Source: Gammaproteobacteria bacterium
GTDB taxonomy: Bacteria > Pseudomonadota > Gammaproteobacteria > GCF-002020875
Length of the DNA: 5,869 bases
Direction: 5' to 3'
Assembly (NCBI GenBank): GCA_018671205.1
Contig: JABHIC010000043.1
Span: 1 to 5,869, forward strand
In this document: one piece after another, positions 1-5,790 of the stretch
Layout: each line of letters starts with the position of its first letter
Numbering within the stretch: position 1 is the stretch's first letter
The notes under the pieces: model-generated
What the model saw: the letters and a program-made list of their open reading frames with translations, nothing else
Database searches by the model: none
What the model was told of the DNA's origin: nothing
Translations under genes and position numbers: made by a program

Positions 1-936
1 GAGATACTGGAGCATGTTGTGGTTGATCAGGAGACCATTGCCAGAGTGAAAGCGTTAAATGAGAGCGGTTATATTATCGCGCTGGATGATTTTGTCTATG
101 ATGCCTCATGGAGGCCACTGCTTGAGCTGGTCAAAATCATCAAGATTGATGTGATGGAATTTTCGGAGCAGGAGATCGAGCGTCATCTGGAGATTCTTAA
201 ACCTTATAAGCTGAAGTTACTGGCTGAAAAGATTGAGACCCATGAGAAATACCAGAAATTGAGGGATATGGGCTTTGACTATTTTCAGGGTTACTTCCTG
301 AGCAGGCCCAATATTGTCGAGGGAGAGGCTCTGCCCGCTAACCGTCTCTCTGCGCTCCAGTTGCTGGGTAAGCTACAGGACCCGGATGCCAAAGTGGAAG
401 AGATGGAAAAAATCATTAGTCAGGATGTCACCCTGAGCTATAAATTATTACGCTATCTCAACTCCTCCTGGTTTGCCTTGTCGAGGGAGATAGCGTCTAT
501 CCGTTCCGCGATTATCTACCTTGGTCAGGGCACGATGAGAAGCTGGGCGACAATGGTCGCGATCTCTTCCATTAATGATCAACCGAATGAGATCACTACG
601 GTCTCTCTGCTTCGGGGGCGAATGTGTGAACTTCTTGCAGAGAAAGCGGGGCACCTAGATTCTAAAGTATTTTTCACTGTGGGGCTTTTCTCTTCCCTTG
701 ACGCCTTAATGAATAAACCAATGGCGTACCTGTTGGGTGAGATACCACTCGCCAGTGAGATAAAAGTCGCTTTACTCAACTATGAGGGTGAAAAGGGGCG
801 CTATTTACGTTGTGTTCGCGCCTATGAAGAGGCTGACTGGGAAAATGTGACTCTTCCGGGGATAGAGGCTGAAGAGATCAGGGATGCCTATCTGGAGTCA
901 ATTACCTGGGCGAGAGAGGCTGTGCAACAATTATAG
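1..936 (+). CDS. EAL-HDOD domain signalling protein (YuxH/CdgJ type), 5' end missing
   Basis: The open frame runs from base 1 with no stop upstream, so the gene starts outside the window. The GTG at 19 is an internal Val codon, because EAL-like sequence (EILE) precedes it. Codons 1-105 are the C-terminal half of an EAL domain: ALDDF at 27-31, IKID, AEKIET (for the usual AEGVET) and FQGYFLSRP. Codons ~111-311 form an HDOD domain, with a helical SYKLLRYLNSS segment and a C-terminal helix. The EAL-HDOD order is that of YuxH-like proteins, which mostly act as c-di-GMP-related or regulatory adaptors in the cytoplasm. The loop after the two Asp reads VYDASW instead of the usual GTGYSS, which suggests weak or no phosphodiesterase activity (inference; the EAL signature itself lies outside the window). 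No terminator is visible before acnB, 27 bases on, so co-transcription is possible. Confidence 0.9.
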   Translation, partial: EILEHVVVDQETIARVKALNESGYIIALDDFVYDASWRPLLELVKIIKIDVMEFSEQEIERHLEILKPYKLKLLAEKIETHEKYQKLRDMGFDYFQGYFLSRPNIVEGEALPANRLSALQLLGKLQDPDAKVEEMEKIISQDVTLSYKLLRYLNSSWFALSREIASIRSAIIYLGQGTMRSWATMVAISSINDQPNEITTVSLLRGRMCELLAEKAGHLDSKVFFTVGLFSSLDALMNKPMAYLLGEIPLASEIKVALLNYEGEKGRYLRCVRAYEEADWENVTLPGIEAEEIRDAYLESITWAREAVQQL

Positions 937-963
937 AGGTGTCCTACAGGGGATATTAAATAG

Positions 964-3501
964 ATGTTAAAAGCGTATCAGGAGCATGTTGAGAGTCGCG
1001 CTACGGAGGGGGTTCCTCCGTTACCGCTGAATGCCGCGCAGGTTGCGGAGCTGGTTGTTCTGCTGGAGGCAGATAATGAGGAGGGGGAGCAGCTGTTAGA
1101 GCTACTCACCCAACGTGTTCCCGCCGGGGTTGATGAGGCGGCCGAGGTGAAGGCGGCCTTTCTCTCTGCAATTGTCTCCGCTGAGAAACATGTATCACGA
1201 ATTACACCACTCCATGCGATTGAGCTGTTGGGTACCATGTTGGGGGGGTTCAATGTGGCTCCGCTGATTGCGGCACTGGACCGGGATGAGCCGCTGGCCA
1301 CTGCAGCAGCTGCCGCACTCGCCAAAACCTTGTTGCTCTTTGATGCCTTTGACCAGGTGGTAGCGAAGATGGTGGCGGGCAACCCCTATGCCAAACAGGT
1401 AGTCGAGTCGTGGGCAGCTGCTGAGTGGTTTACCGCACGTCAGCCACTGGCCGAAAAGATCACCGTAACGGTTTTCAGGGTATCGGGAGAGACCAATACC
1501 GATGATCTCTCTCCGGCTCAGGATGCCTGGTCTCGCCCCGATATTCCGCTCCACGCCAAGTCGATGTTAAAGATGCCGCGTGCGGACTTGATCGATGAGC
1601 CTCTGCGCCTACTGGAGACCCTTAAAGAGAAGGGGTTTCCACTCGCCTATGTGGGGGATGTGGTGGGGACAGGCTCCTCGCGAAAATCAGCCACCAACTC
1701 GGTACTCTGGCACATGGGTAGCGATCTCCCCTATATTCCCAATAAGCGGGGTGGGGGGTACTGTCTGGGCGGCAAAATTGCCCCAATCTTCCTCAATACC
1801 ATGGAGGATGCGGGGGCACTGCCGATTGAGCTGGATGTCTCCACGCTGGAGATGGGTGATGTGATTGATCTCTACCCCTATGAGGGGGTGGTTAAACGCC
1901 AGGGTATGGATGAGGTGTTGACCAGGTTTACCCTTAATACCGAGGTGTTGATGGATGAGGTGCAGGCGGGAGGGCGCATCCCACTGATTATTGGACGAGG
2001 CCTGACCGGAAGGGCCTGTACTGTATTGGGACTTGACCCCTCCGCACAATTCCGTAGCGCAGCAGAGCCTGTTGAGCGCAGCAATGGCTATACCCTGGCG
2101 CAGAAGATTGTTGGCAAGGCGTGTGGGAAAGTGGGGGTGCGCCCCGGAGAGTATTGTGAACCCACGATCACTACGGTGGGGTCACAAGACACGACCGGGC
2201 CGATGACCCGTGATGAGCTCAAGGATCTCGCCTGTCTGGAGTATTCAGCCGATCTGGTAATGCAATCTTTCTGTCACACTGCGGCCTATCCCCGCCTAGT
2301 GGATGTTCAGGTTCATCAAACCCTCCCCACCTTTATGAGTGATCGTGGAGGGGTCTCCCTGCAACCCGGAGATGGGGTGATTCACTCCTGGCTTAACCGT
2401 ATGTTGCTGCCGGATACGGTTGGCACCGGGGGGGACTCTCACACCCGCTTTCCGCTGGGAATCTCTTTCCCTGCCGGTTCTGGTCTGGTGGCTTTCGCGG
2501 CAGCCACCGGGGTGATGCCACTGGATATGCCGGAGTCGGTGCGGGTTCGCTTCAGGGGAGAGATGCAGCCGGGGATCACCCTGCGTGATCTGGTTCATGC
2601 CATCCCCTATGTTGCGATTCAGCAGGGGCTGCTGACGGTGGAGAAGGCGGGTAAGAAAAATATCTTTTCCGGGGCTATTCTGGAGATTGAGGGGCTGGAG
2701 GATCTCACTGTGGAGCAGGCCTTTGAGCTGGCAGATGCCTCGGCAGAGCGCTCTGCGGCAGCCTGCACCATCGCCCTGAGTGAGCACTCTGTGAAGGGGT
2801 ATCTCCACTCCAATATTGCACTACTGAAATCGATGGTGGAGCAGGGGTATCAGAGTCGTGTGGCACTGGAGCGTCGGATTGAGAAGATGGAGGCGTGGCT
2901 AGAGCAGCCGGAACTGATCCGTGCGGATAAGGATGCGGAGTATGCCGCGCTGATCGAGATCGATCTGGCAGAGATCAGCGAGCCGATCCTATCTGTCCCC
3001 AATGATCCTGACGATGTTCGTCTCCTCTCTGAGGTGGCTGGGGTAAAGGTTGATGAGGTCTTTGTGGGCTCCTGTATGACCAATATTGGCCACTTTCGTG
3101 CCGTCAGTGCGCTGTTGGAATCCGTTGATCAACTGCCTACCCGTCTCTGGGTGGCCCCTCCAACCAGAATGGATGAGGCACAACTGCGTAGAGAGGGGGT
3201 CTACAGTCTCTTTGGGCGGGTCGGTGCACGGGTGGAGATGCCCGGCTGCTCCCTCTGTATGGGCAACCAGGCACGGATTGCACCACAGAGTACTGCGGTC
3301 TCGACCTCAACCCGTAACTTCCCCAACCGTCTGGGGAGCGGTGCCGATGTCTATCTTGCCTCAGCAGAGCTGGCTGCGGTGGCCGCCCTGTCAGGGCGAC
3401 TGCCGACCCCTGAGGAGTATCAGCAATATGCCGCGCAGATTGATCAGAATCGTAGCGAGATTTACCGTTATCTGGACTTTTCAGTGAAACTGCCCCTGTA
3501 G
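964..3501 (+). CDS. acnB: Bifunctional aconitate hydratase 2 / 2-methylisocitrate dehydratase (AcnB)
   Basis: This is a complete 845-residue aconitase B, close to the ~865 of E. coli AcnB. It interconverts citrate and isocitrate through cis-aconitate in the cytoplasmic TCA cycle, and the family also handles 2-methylisocitrate in propionate breakdown. The order is typical of AcnB: N-terminal HEAT-like helical domain (~1-160), swivel domain (~165-385, with GETNTDDLSP at 175-184 and GSSRKSATNS from 237), then the three catalytic domains. Visible motifs are DTTGPMTRDEL, QSFCHTAAYPR and GGDSHTRFPLG (from 489). The three [4Fe-4S] ligands are C704 (GSCMTN), C762 and C765 (GCSLCMGN), so the active site looks intact. 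AGGGGA at 948-953 lies 10 bases before the ATG, a slightly long spacing. In E. coli, cluster-free AcnB also binds mRNA; whether this one does is unknown. The reading frame is unbroken despite two 7-G runs. Confidence 0.98.
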   Translation: MLKAYQEHVESRATEGVPPLPLNAAQVAELVVLLEADNEEGEQLLELLTQRVPAGVDEAAEVKAAFLSAIVSAEKHVSRITPLHAIELLGTMLGGFNVAPLIAALDRDEPLATAAAAALAKTLLLFDAFDQVVAKMVAGNPYAKQVVESWAAAEWFTARQPLAEKITVTVFRVSGETNTDDLSPAQDAWSRPDIPLHAKSMLKMPRADLIDEPLRLLETLKEKGFPLAYVGDVVGTGSSRKSATNSVLWHMGSDLPYIPNKRGGGYCLGGKIAPIFLNTMEDAGALPIELDVSTLEMGDVIDLYPYEGVVKRQGMDEVLTRFTLNTEVLMDEVQAGGRIPLIIGRGLTGRACTVLGLDPSAQFRSAAEPVERSNGYTLAQKIVGKACGKVGVRPGEYCEPTITTVGSQDTTGPMTRDELKDLACLEYSADLVMQSFCHTAAYPRLVDVQVHQTLPTFMSDRGGVSLQPGDGVIHSWLNRMLLPDTVGTGGDSHTRFPLGISFPAGSGLVAFAAATGVMPLDMPESVRVRFRGEMQPGITLRDLVHAIPYVAIQQGLLTVEKAGKKNIFSGAILEIEGLEDLTVEQAFELADASAERSAAACTIALSEHSVKGYLHSNIALLKSMVEQGYQSRVALERRIEKMEAWLEQPELIRADKDAEYAALIEIDLAEISEPILSVPNDPDDVRLLSEVAGVKVDEVFVGSCMTNIGHFRAVSALLESVDQLPTRLWVAPPTRMDEAQLRREGVYSLFGRVGARVEMPGCSLCMGNQARIAPQSTAVSTSTRNFPNRLGSGADVYLASAELAAVAALSGRLPTPEEYQQYAAQIDQNRSEIYRYLDFSVKLPL

Positions 3502-3506
3502 GGTCC

Positions 3507-3526
3507 AACTCCTTAGAGGGAGTTTT
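3507..3526 (+). terminator. Weak terminator-like hairpin after acnB
   Basis: AACTCC (3507-3512) pairs with GGAGTT (3519-3524) around a 6-base loop, and a run of four T follows (3523-3526). It begins 5 bases after the acnB stop. The stem is short and only half GC, so termination may be inefficient. The stop codon of the convergent toxin gene lies in the loop. In the other direction there is no T-tract, so it is not an obvious terminator for the toxin operon. Confidence 0.4.
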
Positions 3527-3860
3527 CCGGCGGATTCGTTAATCTCCTCAGAAGAAGATCCTGTAGCTGTCTACGGCTATCGAGAACAGCAACAACAAAC
3601 ACTTTGTTCGACTCGATCCTGTACATCAGTCGCCAAGGGTTACAGATAACCTCTCGATGGCTATATACCCCTACGGCATCCAGTTCAGGAGTCACTCTCC
3701 CACGCTCAGGAAAGGCGCTCAATGATTCAGCTTTGTGCTTCAAGCGATCAAGAACTCTACGGGCTTCCAGTAGATTATCGACTGCGATATGACGGATAAT
3801 CGATTTGAGATCGTTTCGAGCAGTTGCGGTCCATTTGACTGAAAAGAGCCGAACGGTCAT
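3513..3860 (-). CDS. RelE/ParE-family toxin of a type II toxin-antitoxin pair
   Basis: The 115-residue protein has the RelE/ParE layout: an N-terminal strand then W10, helix with ARNDLKSIIRHIA (14-26), a second long helix (DNLLEARRVLDRLKHKAESL), the FPERGRVTPEL turn (50-60), then strands REVICNPWRLMYRI (69-82), VFVVAVLDSRR (87-97) and a basic C-terminal tail. This pattern resembles ParE more than RelE. ParE toxins inhibit DNA gyrase and RelE toxins cleave mRNA at the ribosome; the target here cannot be read from the sequence. The ATG overlaps the antitoxin stop as ATGA (3857-3860), and no close Shine-Dalgarno is seen, so translation is probably coupled to the antitoxin. The frame is intact. 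The gene converges on acnB with an 11-base gap. Confidence 0.88.
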   Translation of the reverse strand: MTVRLFSVKWTATARNDLKSIIRHIAVDNLLEARRVLDRLKHKAESLSAFPERGRVTPELDAVGVYSHREVICNPWRLMYRIESNKVFVVAVLDSRRQLQDLLLRRLTNPPENSL

Positions 3861-4129
3861 TGTTCTGCCAACAGCTCCTGCTCCAGATCAACAAAGACTT
3901 TGTTTTGATCATATAGCTTTCCTTGCTCTACATCTGATTCGCCTTGAGCAATGAGTTTTAGCATTAGTAGTGCCTGCTGATCCCGTTTGTAGGTATCAAT
4001 ATCTTGCACAACAGCAGTAGCAGACCCATTCTGTGTCAGTACAACGGATTCACCGGTATTGTGCATCTGTTGTAGTAATTGAGAAGCCGTAGATTTGAAC
4101 TGGGTTAGACTCATGACCTGTTCTTGCAT
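3857..4129 (-). CDS. Phd/YefM-family antitoxin
   Basis: The 90-residue product starts MQEQVMSLTQFKSTASQLL, the Phd/YefM N-terminal DNA-binding fold, and continues with GESVVLTQNGSATAVVQDID (from residue 27) and a charged C-terminal region (KLYDQNKVFVDLEQEL) of the kind that wraps the toxin. The frame could be opened at 4180, but the start at 4129 is chosen because AAGGAG lies 6 bases upstream of it and homologues begin near this point. An internal ATG six codons on (MSLTQF) is an alternative without such a site. Antitoxins of this family neutralise the toxin by direct binding and repress their own operon. It is the first gene of the pair and overlaps the toxin by 4 bases. Confidence 0.92.
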   Translation of the reverse strand: MQEQVMSLTQFKSTASQLLQQMHNTGESVVLTQNGSATAVVQDIDTYKRDQQALLMLKLIAQGESDVEQGKLYDQNKVFVDLEQELLAEQ

Positions 4130-4135
4130 AAGGCA

Positions 4136-4141
4136 CTCCTT
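4136..4141 (-). promoter_or_regulatory. Shine-Dalgarno site fixing the antitoxin start
   Basis: The minus strand reads AAGGAG here, 6 bases before the ATG at 4129. It supports the 90-residue start over the longer open frame that begins at 4180, which would include the operator and transcription start region as coding. Confidence 0.8.
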
Positions 4142-4147
4142 TATATG

Positions 4148-4166
4148 TAAATTCGGTCTGAATTTA
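4148..4166 (-). promoter_or_regulatory. Candidate operator of the toxin-antitoxin operon
   Basis: TAAATTC (4148-4154) and GAATTTA (4160-4166) form a perfect 7-bp inverted repeat with a 5-base centre. It sits directly downstream of the proposed -10 element, over the expected transcription start, and upstream of the antitoxin Shine-Dalgarno. That is where a Phd/YefM-toxin complex would be expected to bind for autoregulation. The role is inferred from position; the repeat does not match the known Phd or YefM operator words. Confidence 0.5.
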
Positions 4167-4175
4167 ATCATACCA
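4167..4175 (-). promoter_or_regulatory. Extended -10 promoter element of the toxin-antitoxin operon
   Basis: The minus strand reads TGG-TATGAT: an extended TG motif followed by a hexamer matching TATAAT at 5 of 6 positions. No good -35 is seen 17 bases upstream, which is tolerated in extended -10 promoters. Transcription would start around 4160, about 30 bases before the antitoxin ATG. Confidence 0.5.
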
Positions 4176-4275
4176 CACAAAATCAGATCATCATTAATAC
4201 TAGGTTAATTGCTGCTCTCTGCCCCTGGATTTCTGTGGGCGTTATAGAAAGGGACAAGCTGATTCCTCTGGCGGA

Positions 4276-4313
4276 AAATAAAAAAAGCCCACTACAGATG
4301 GCTGTAGTGGGCT
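4276..4313 (-). terminator. Strong rho-independent terminator of the small minus-strand gene
   Basis: AGCCCACTACAG (4286-4297) pairs perfectly with CTGTAGTGGGCT (4302-4313), giving a 12-bp stem with a 4-base loop. On the minus strand it is followed by TTTTTTATTT (4285-4276). It lies 22 bases after the stop codon at 4336 and separates the small gene from the toxin-antitoxin operon downstream. On the plus strand only CTATTT follows, so it is mainly a minus-strand terminator. Confidence 0.93.
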
Positions 4314-4335
4314 CTATTTGGTGACCGTTCGGCGA

Positions 4336-4506
4336 CTAAACGCTACAGGCAACCTCTTCCTCGATGTTGCCTTTCTCGACAGCATCGATGGCCTTCTGAT
4401 CGTGCTCATTAGCGGGGCATCCACAGCTGTGGTCACTGCTTGCTGCGTGCAGACGAGCCTGTTCCATGTGCCACTGTGCTACTTTGAGGTGTTGATCTAC
4501 ATTCAT
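4336..4506 (-). CDS. Small His/Cys-rich protein of 56 residues, unknown function
   Basis: The product begins MNVDQHLKVAQWHMEQARLH and ends EEEVACSV. I do not recognise the family. AAGGAG lies 7 bases before the ATG; a near-consensus promoter and a strong terminator frame the gene, so it has every element of a stand-alone transcription unit giving an RNA of roughly 270 bases. The N-terminal ~22 residues look helical, with His at 6, 13 and 20, seven residues apart and hence on one face. H26-S-C28-G-C30-P follows, then an acidic helix-like part (DQKAIDAVEKGNIEEE) and C54. In total there are five His and three Cys. There is no signal peptide or membrane segment, so it is probably cytoplasmic. Metal binding or a redox role is inference only. 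A less likely alternative is that the transcript is a non-coding RNA. Confidence 0.78.
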   Translation of the reverse strand: MNVDQHLKVAQWHMEQARLHAASSDHSCGCPANEHDQKAIDAVEKGNIEEEVACSV

Positions 4507-4513
4507 GATTTTG

Positions 4514-4519
4514 CTCCTT
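4514..4519 (-). promoter_or_regulatory. Shine-Dalgarno site of the small His/Cys-rich gene
   Basis: The minus strand reads AAGGAG 7 bases before the ATG at 4506. This is a full-strength site at good spacing and the main reason to accept such a short frame as coding. Confidence 0.8.
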
Positions 4520-4554
4520 GCAATTGCTCTGGTTTAATAATAATCAGTTGGGGT

Positions 4555-4582
4555 ATTATTCACTAATTGTGATAAATGTCAA
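4555..4582 (-). promoter_or_regulatory. Sigma70-type promoter of the small His/Cys-rich gene
   Basis: On the minus strand TTGACA (4582-4577, perfect -35) and AATAAT (4560-4555, 5 of 6 matches to TATAAT) are separated by 16 bases. Transcription would start near 4548, leaving a leader of about 42 bases before the ATG at 4506. This is the best promoter match I noted in the window. Confidence 0.75.
4569..4582. promoter_or_regulatory. Possible FNR/CRP-family binding site overlapping the -35
   Basis: The minus strand reads TTGAC-ATTT-ATCAC, matching the FNR word TTGAT-N4-ATCAA at 8 of 10 positions; outer AATTG/CAATT arms extend the symmetry. It overlaps the -35 and spacer of the small gene's promoter, a position more typical of repression. 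It also lies about 95 bases upstream of the divergent TrpD-like gene, for which I see no convincing promoter. A match of this quality can arise by chance in AT-rich DNA. Confidence 0.25.
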
Positions 4583-4670
4583 TTTGTAACGTATTCCGGG
4601 GTTCCCTCAGCGGAGCTGAATCGTTAAAGTATTGTACTGAATTCGGCAAAAACATAAAAGGAAGATATCG

Positions 4671-5753
4671 ATGAAGTTACAGTCTGCGCTTGATCCAGAT
4701 GAGGCACGAAGAGTCATGCACTCGATTATTCAACGGATTGCCACAGGGCCTACCTTGAGTAAGGCGATTGAGCAGGAGGAGGCTCGCGTGGGGATGCGGG
4801 CCATTCTGGAGGGGCATGTAAGTGCTGTTCAGGCCGCTGTCTTTCTTATTGCATTGAGGATGAAACGGGAGACGGAGGAGGAGAACCGGGGAATTCTGAC
4901 GGGGATTCAGCAGCTCACTACCCAGCTAACCGTACCGGTTGATGAGGTGGTCGATATTGCGGACCCCTATAACGGCTATAACCGTACCCTGCCTGCGGCC
5001 CCTTTTCTGCCACTGTTGTTGGCCGAGTTGGGGATTCCTGCGGTCTCACAGGGGCTGGAGACGGTTAGCCCCAAGTTTGGCTTTACCCATCGGCAGATTT
5101 TGCGGGCAGCCGGTGTCAATGTAGACCTCTCGGTGGATGAGGCGGCCGCTCAGCTGGCTGATCCCGCCAAAGGGTGGGCCTATCTCGATCAACAGCACTC
5201 TTGCGCGCCCTTACATGAATTGATTCCGTTACGAAAAGAGTTGGTCAAGCGTAGTGTGATCACCACCGCCGAGGTACTGACCCGTCCCCTGCGTGGAGTA
5301 AGGCAGACCCATCTGATGACCGGATATGTCCATAAGCCCTATGCCGCTATTTATGCGATGCTGGCGCGCCATGCAGGGTTTGACTCTGCGTTGCTGGTGC
5401 GGGGGGTGGAGGGGGGGGTGACCGCCTCACTACGTCAGGCCTCCACCACCTATCAATTTGTGGGAGATGCGCCGGAGGCAGCGGTGGTGGTAGATCCGGA
5501 AGCGCTCGGTATTCAGCATGATCTGCGTGCACCGTCGATTCCACCAGGTGTTGAGGGGAATGAGGAGATCTCTAAGTATGCCGCGGAGGCGGGAGTGGCC
5601 GCACTGCAGGGGCAGAGAGGGATCACCTTTGATGCTCTGCTACTGAGTGCCACCCTGGTGCTCCATCACCTGGGACGGTGTGACTCATTGGAGCAGGGGG
5701 CAGAGCAGGTGCGCGATGTACTCTCCAGTGGCAGCGCTGCGGGACGTTTATAA
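4671..5753 (+). CDS. Anthranilate phosphoribosyltransferase-like (glycosyltransferase family 3 fold) protein with replaced active-site motifs
   Basis: This complete 360-residue protein follows the TrpD plan: N-terminal helical domain (~15-80, with ILEGHVSAVQAAVFLIALRMK), a hinge, then the large alpha/beta domain with VSPKFG (132-137) where TrpD has VSSKSG, LLVRGVEGG (242-249), and a C-terminal helix ending SGSAAGRL like the SGKAL end of TrpD. The glycine-rich PRPP loop GTGGD is replaced by DPYNGYNR (98-105), and the Asp-Glu metal pair after the GxxG strand by VT (250-251). It is therefore unlikely to perform the tryptophan-pathway reaction. It belongs with TrpD-like proteins such as YbiB/TrpD2, whose E. 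coli member binds nucleic acid, but equivalence to YbiB is not shown. No trp genes are adjacent. AAGGA (4658-4662) lies 8 bases before the ATG. It is divergent from the small His/Cys-rich gene. Confidence 0.82.
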   Translation: MKLQSALDPDEARRVMHSIIQRIATGPTLSKAIEQEEARVGMRAILEGHVSAVQAAVFLIALRMKRETEEENRGILTGIQQLTTQLTVPVDEVVDIADPYNGYNRTLPAAPFLPLLLAELGIPAVSQGLETVSPKFGFTHRQILRAAGVNVDLSVDEAAAQLADPAKGWAYLDQQHSCAPLHELIPLRKELVKRSVITTAEVLTRPLRGVRQTHLMTGYVHKPYAAIYAMLARHAGFDSALLVRGVEGGVTASLRQASTTYQFVGDAPEAAVVVDPEALGIQHDLRAPSIPPGVEGNEEISKYAAEAGVAALQGQRGITFDALLLSATLVLHHLGRCDSLEQGAEQVRDVLSSGSAAGRL

Positions 5754-5790
5754 TCCTAAAATTGCTTGAAATAAGACTAACATATTGCAA

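Noticed and set aside
934..944. TAGAGGTGTCC at the end of the EAL-HDOD gene resembles the inverted complement of the repeat start at 5791 (TAGAGGTGCCC)
   Set aside because: Only 11 bases with one mismatch, and no further similarity on either side; probably coincidence.
978..3508. Several open frames of 64-170 codons antisense to, or out of frame with, acnB
   Set aside because: They lie entirely or almost entirely within a clearly conserved full-length acnB and show no family resemblance or ribosome sites; such shadows are normal in GC-rich genes.
3503..3509. GTCCAAC, matching the integron attC core word RYYYAAC, next to the toxin gene
   Set aside because: I found no partner GTTRRRY word or folded attC structure within a suitable distance on either side of the toxin-antitoxin pair, so a cassette origin is not supported.
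4130..4180. Extension of the antitoxin frame to an ATG at 4180
   Set aside because: The extension would translate through the promoter and operator region, while a strong AAGGAG sits at the right distance from the ATG at 4129.
4318..4566. Plus-strand open frame of 82 codons opposite the small His/Cys-rich gene
   Set aside because: It begins inside the terminator region, has no Shine-Dalgarno, and is the antisense shadow of a frame that has a promoter, ribosome site and terminator on the minus strand.
4607..4619. TCAGC-GGA-GCTGA palindrome upstream of the TrpD-like gene
   Set aside because: A 5-bp stem with a 3-base loop, no T-tract and no known operator match; too short to call as a regulatory element.
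4621..4658. Possible plus-strand -10 (TATTGT, 4630-4635) for the TrpD-like gene
   Set aside because: Only 4 of 6 matches and no recognisable -35 at 16-18 bases; the real promoter could not be identified.
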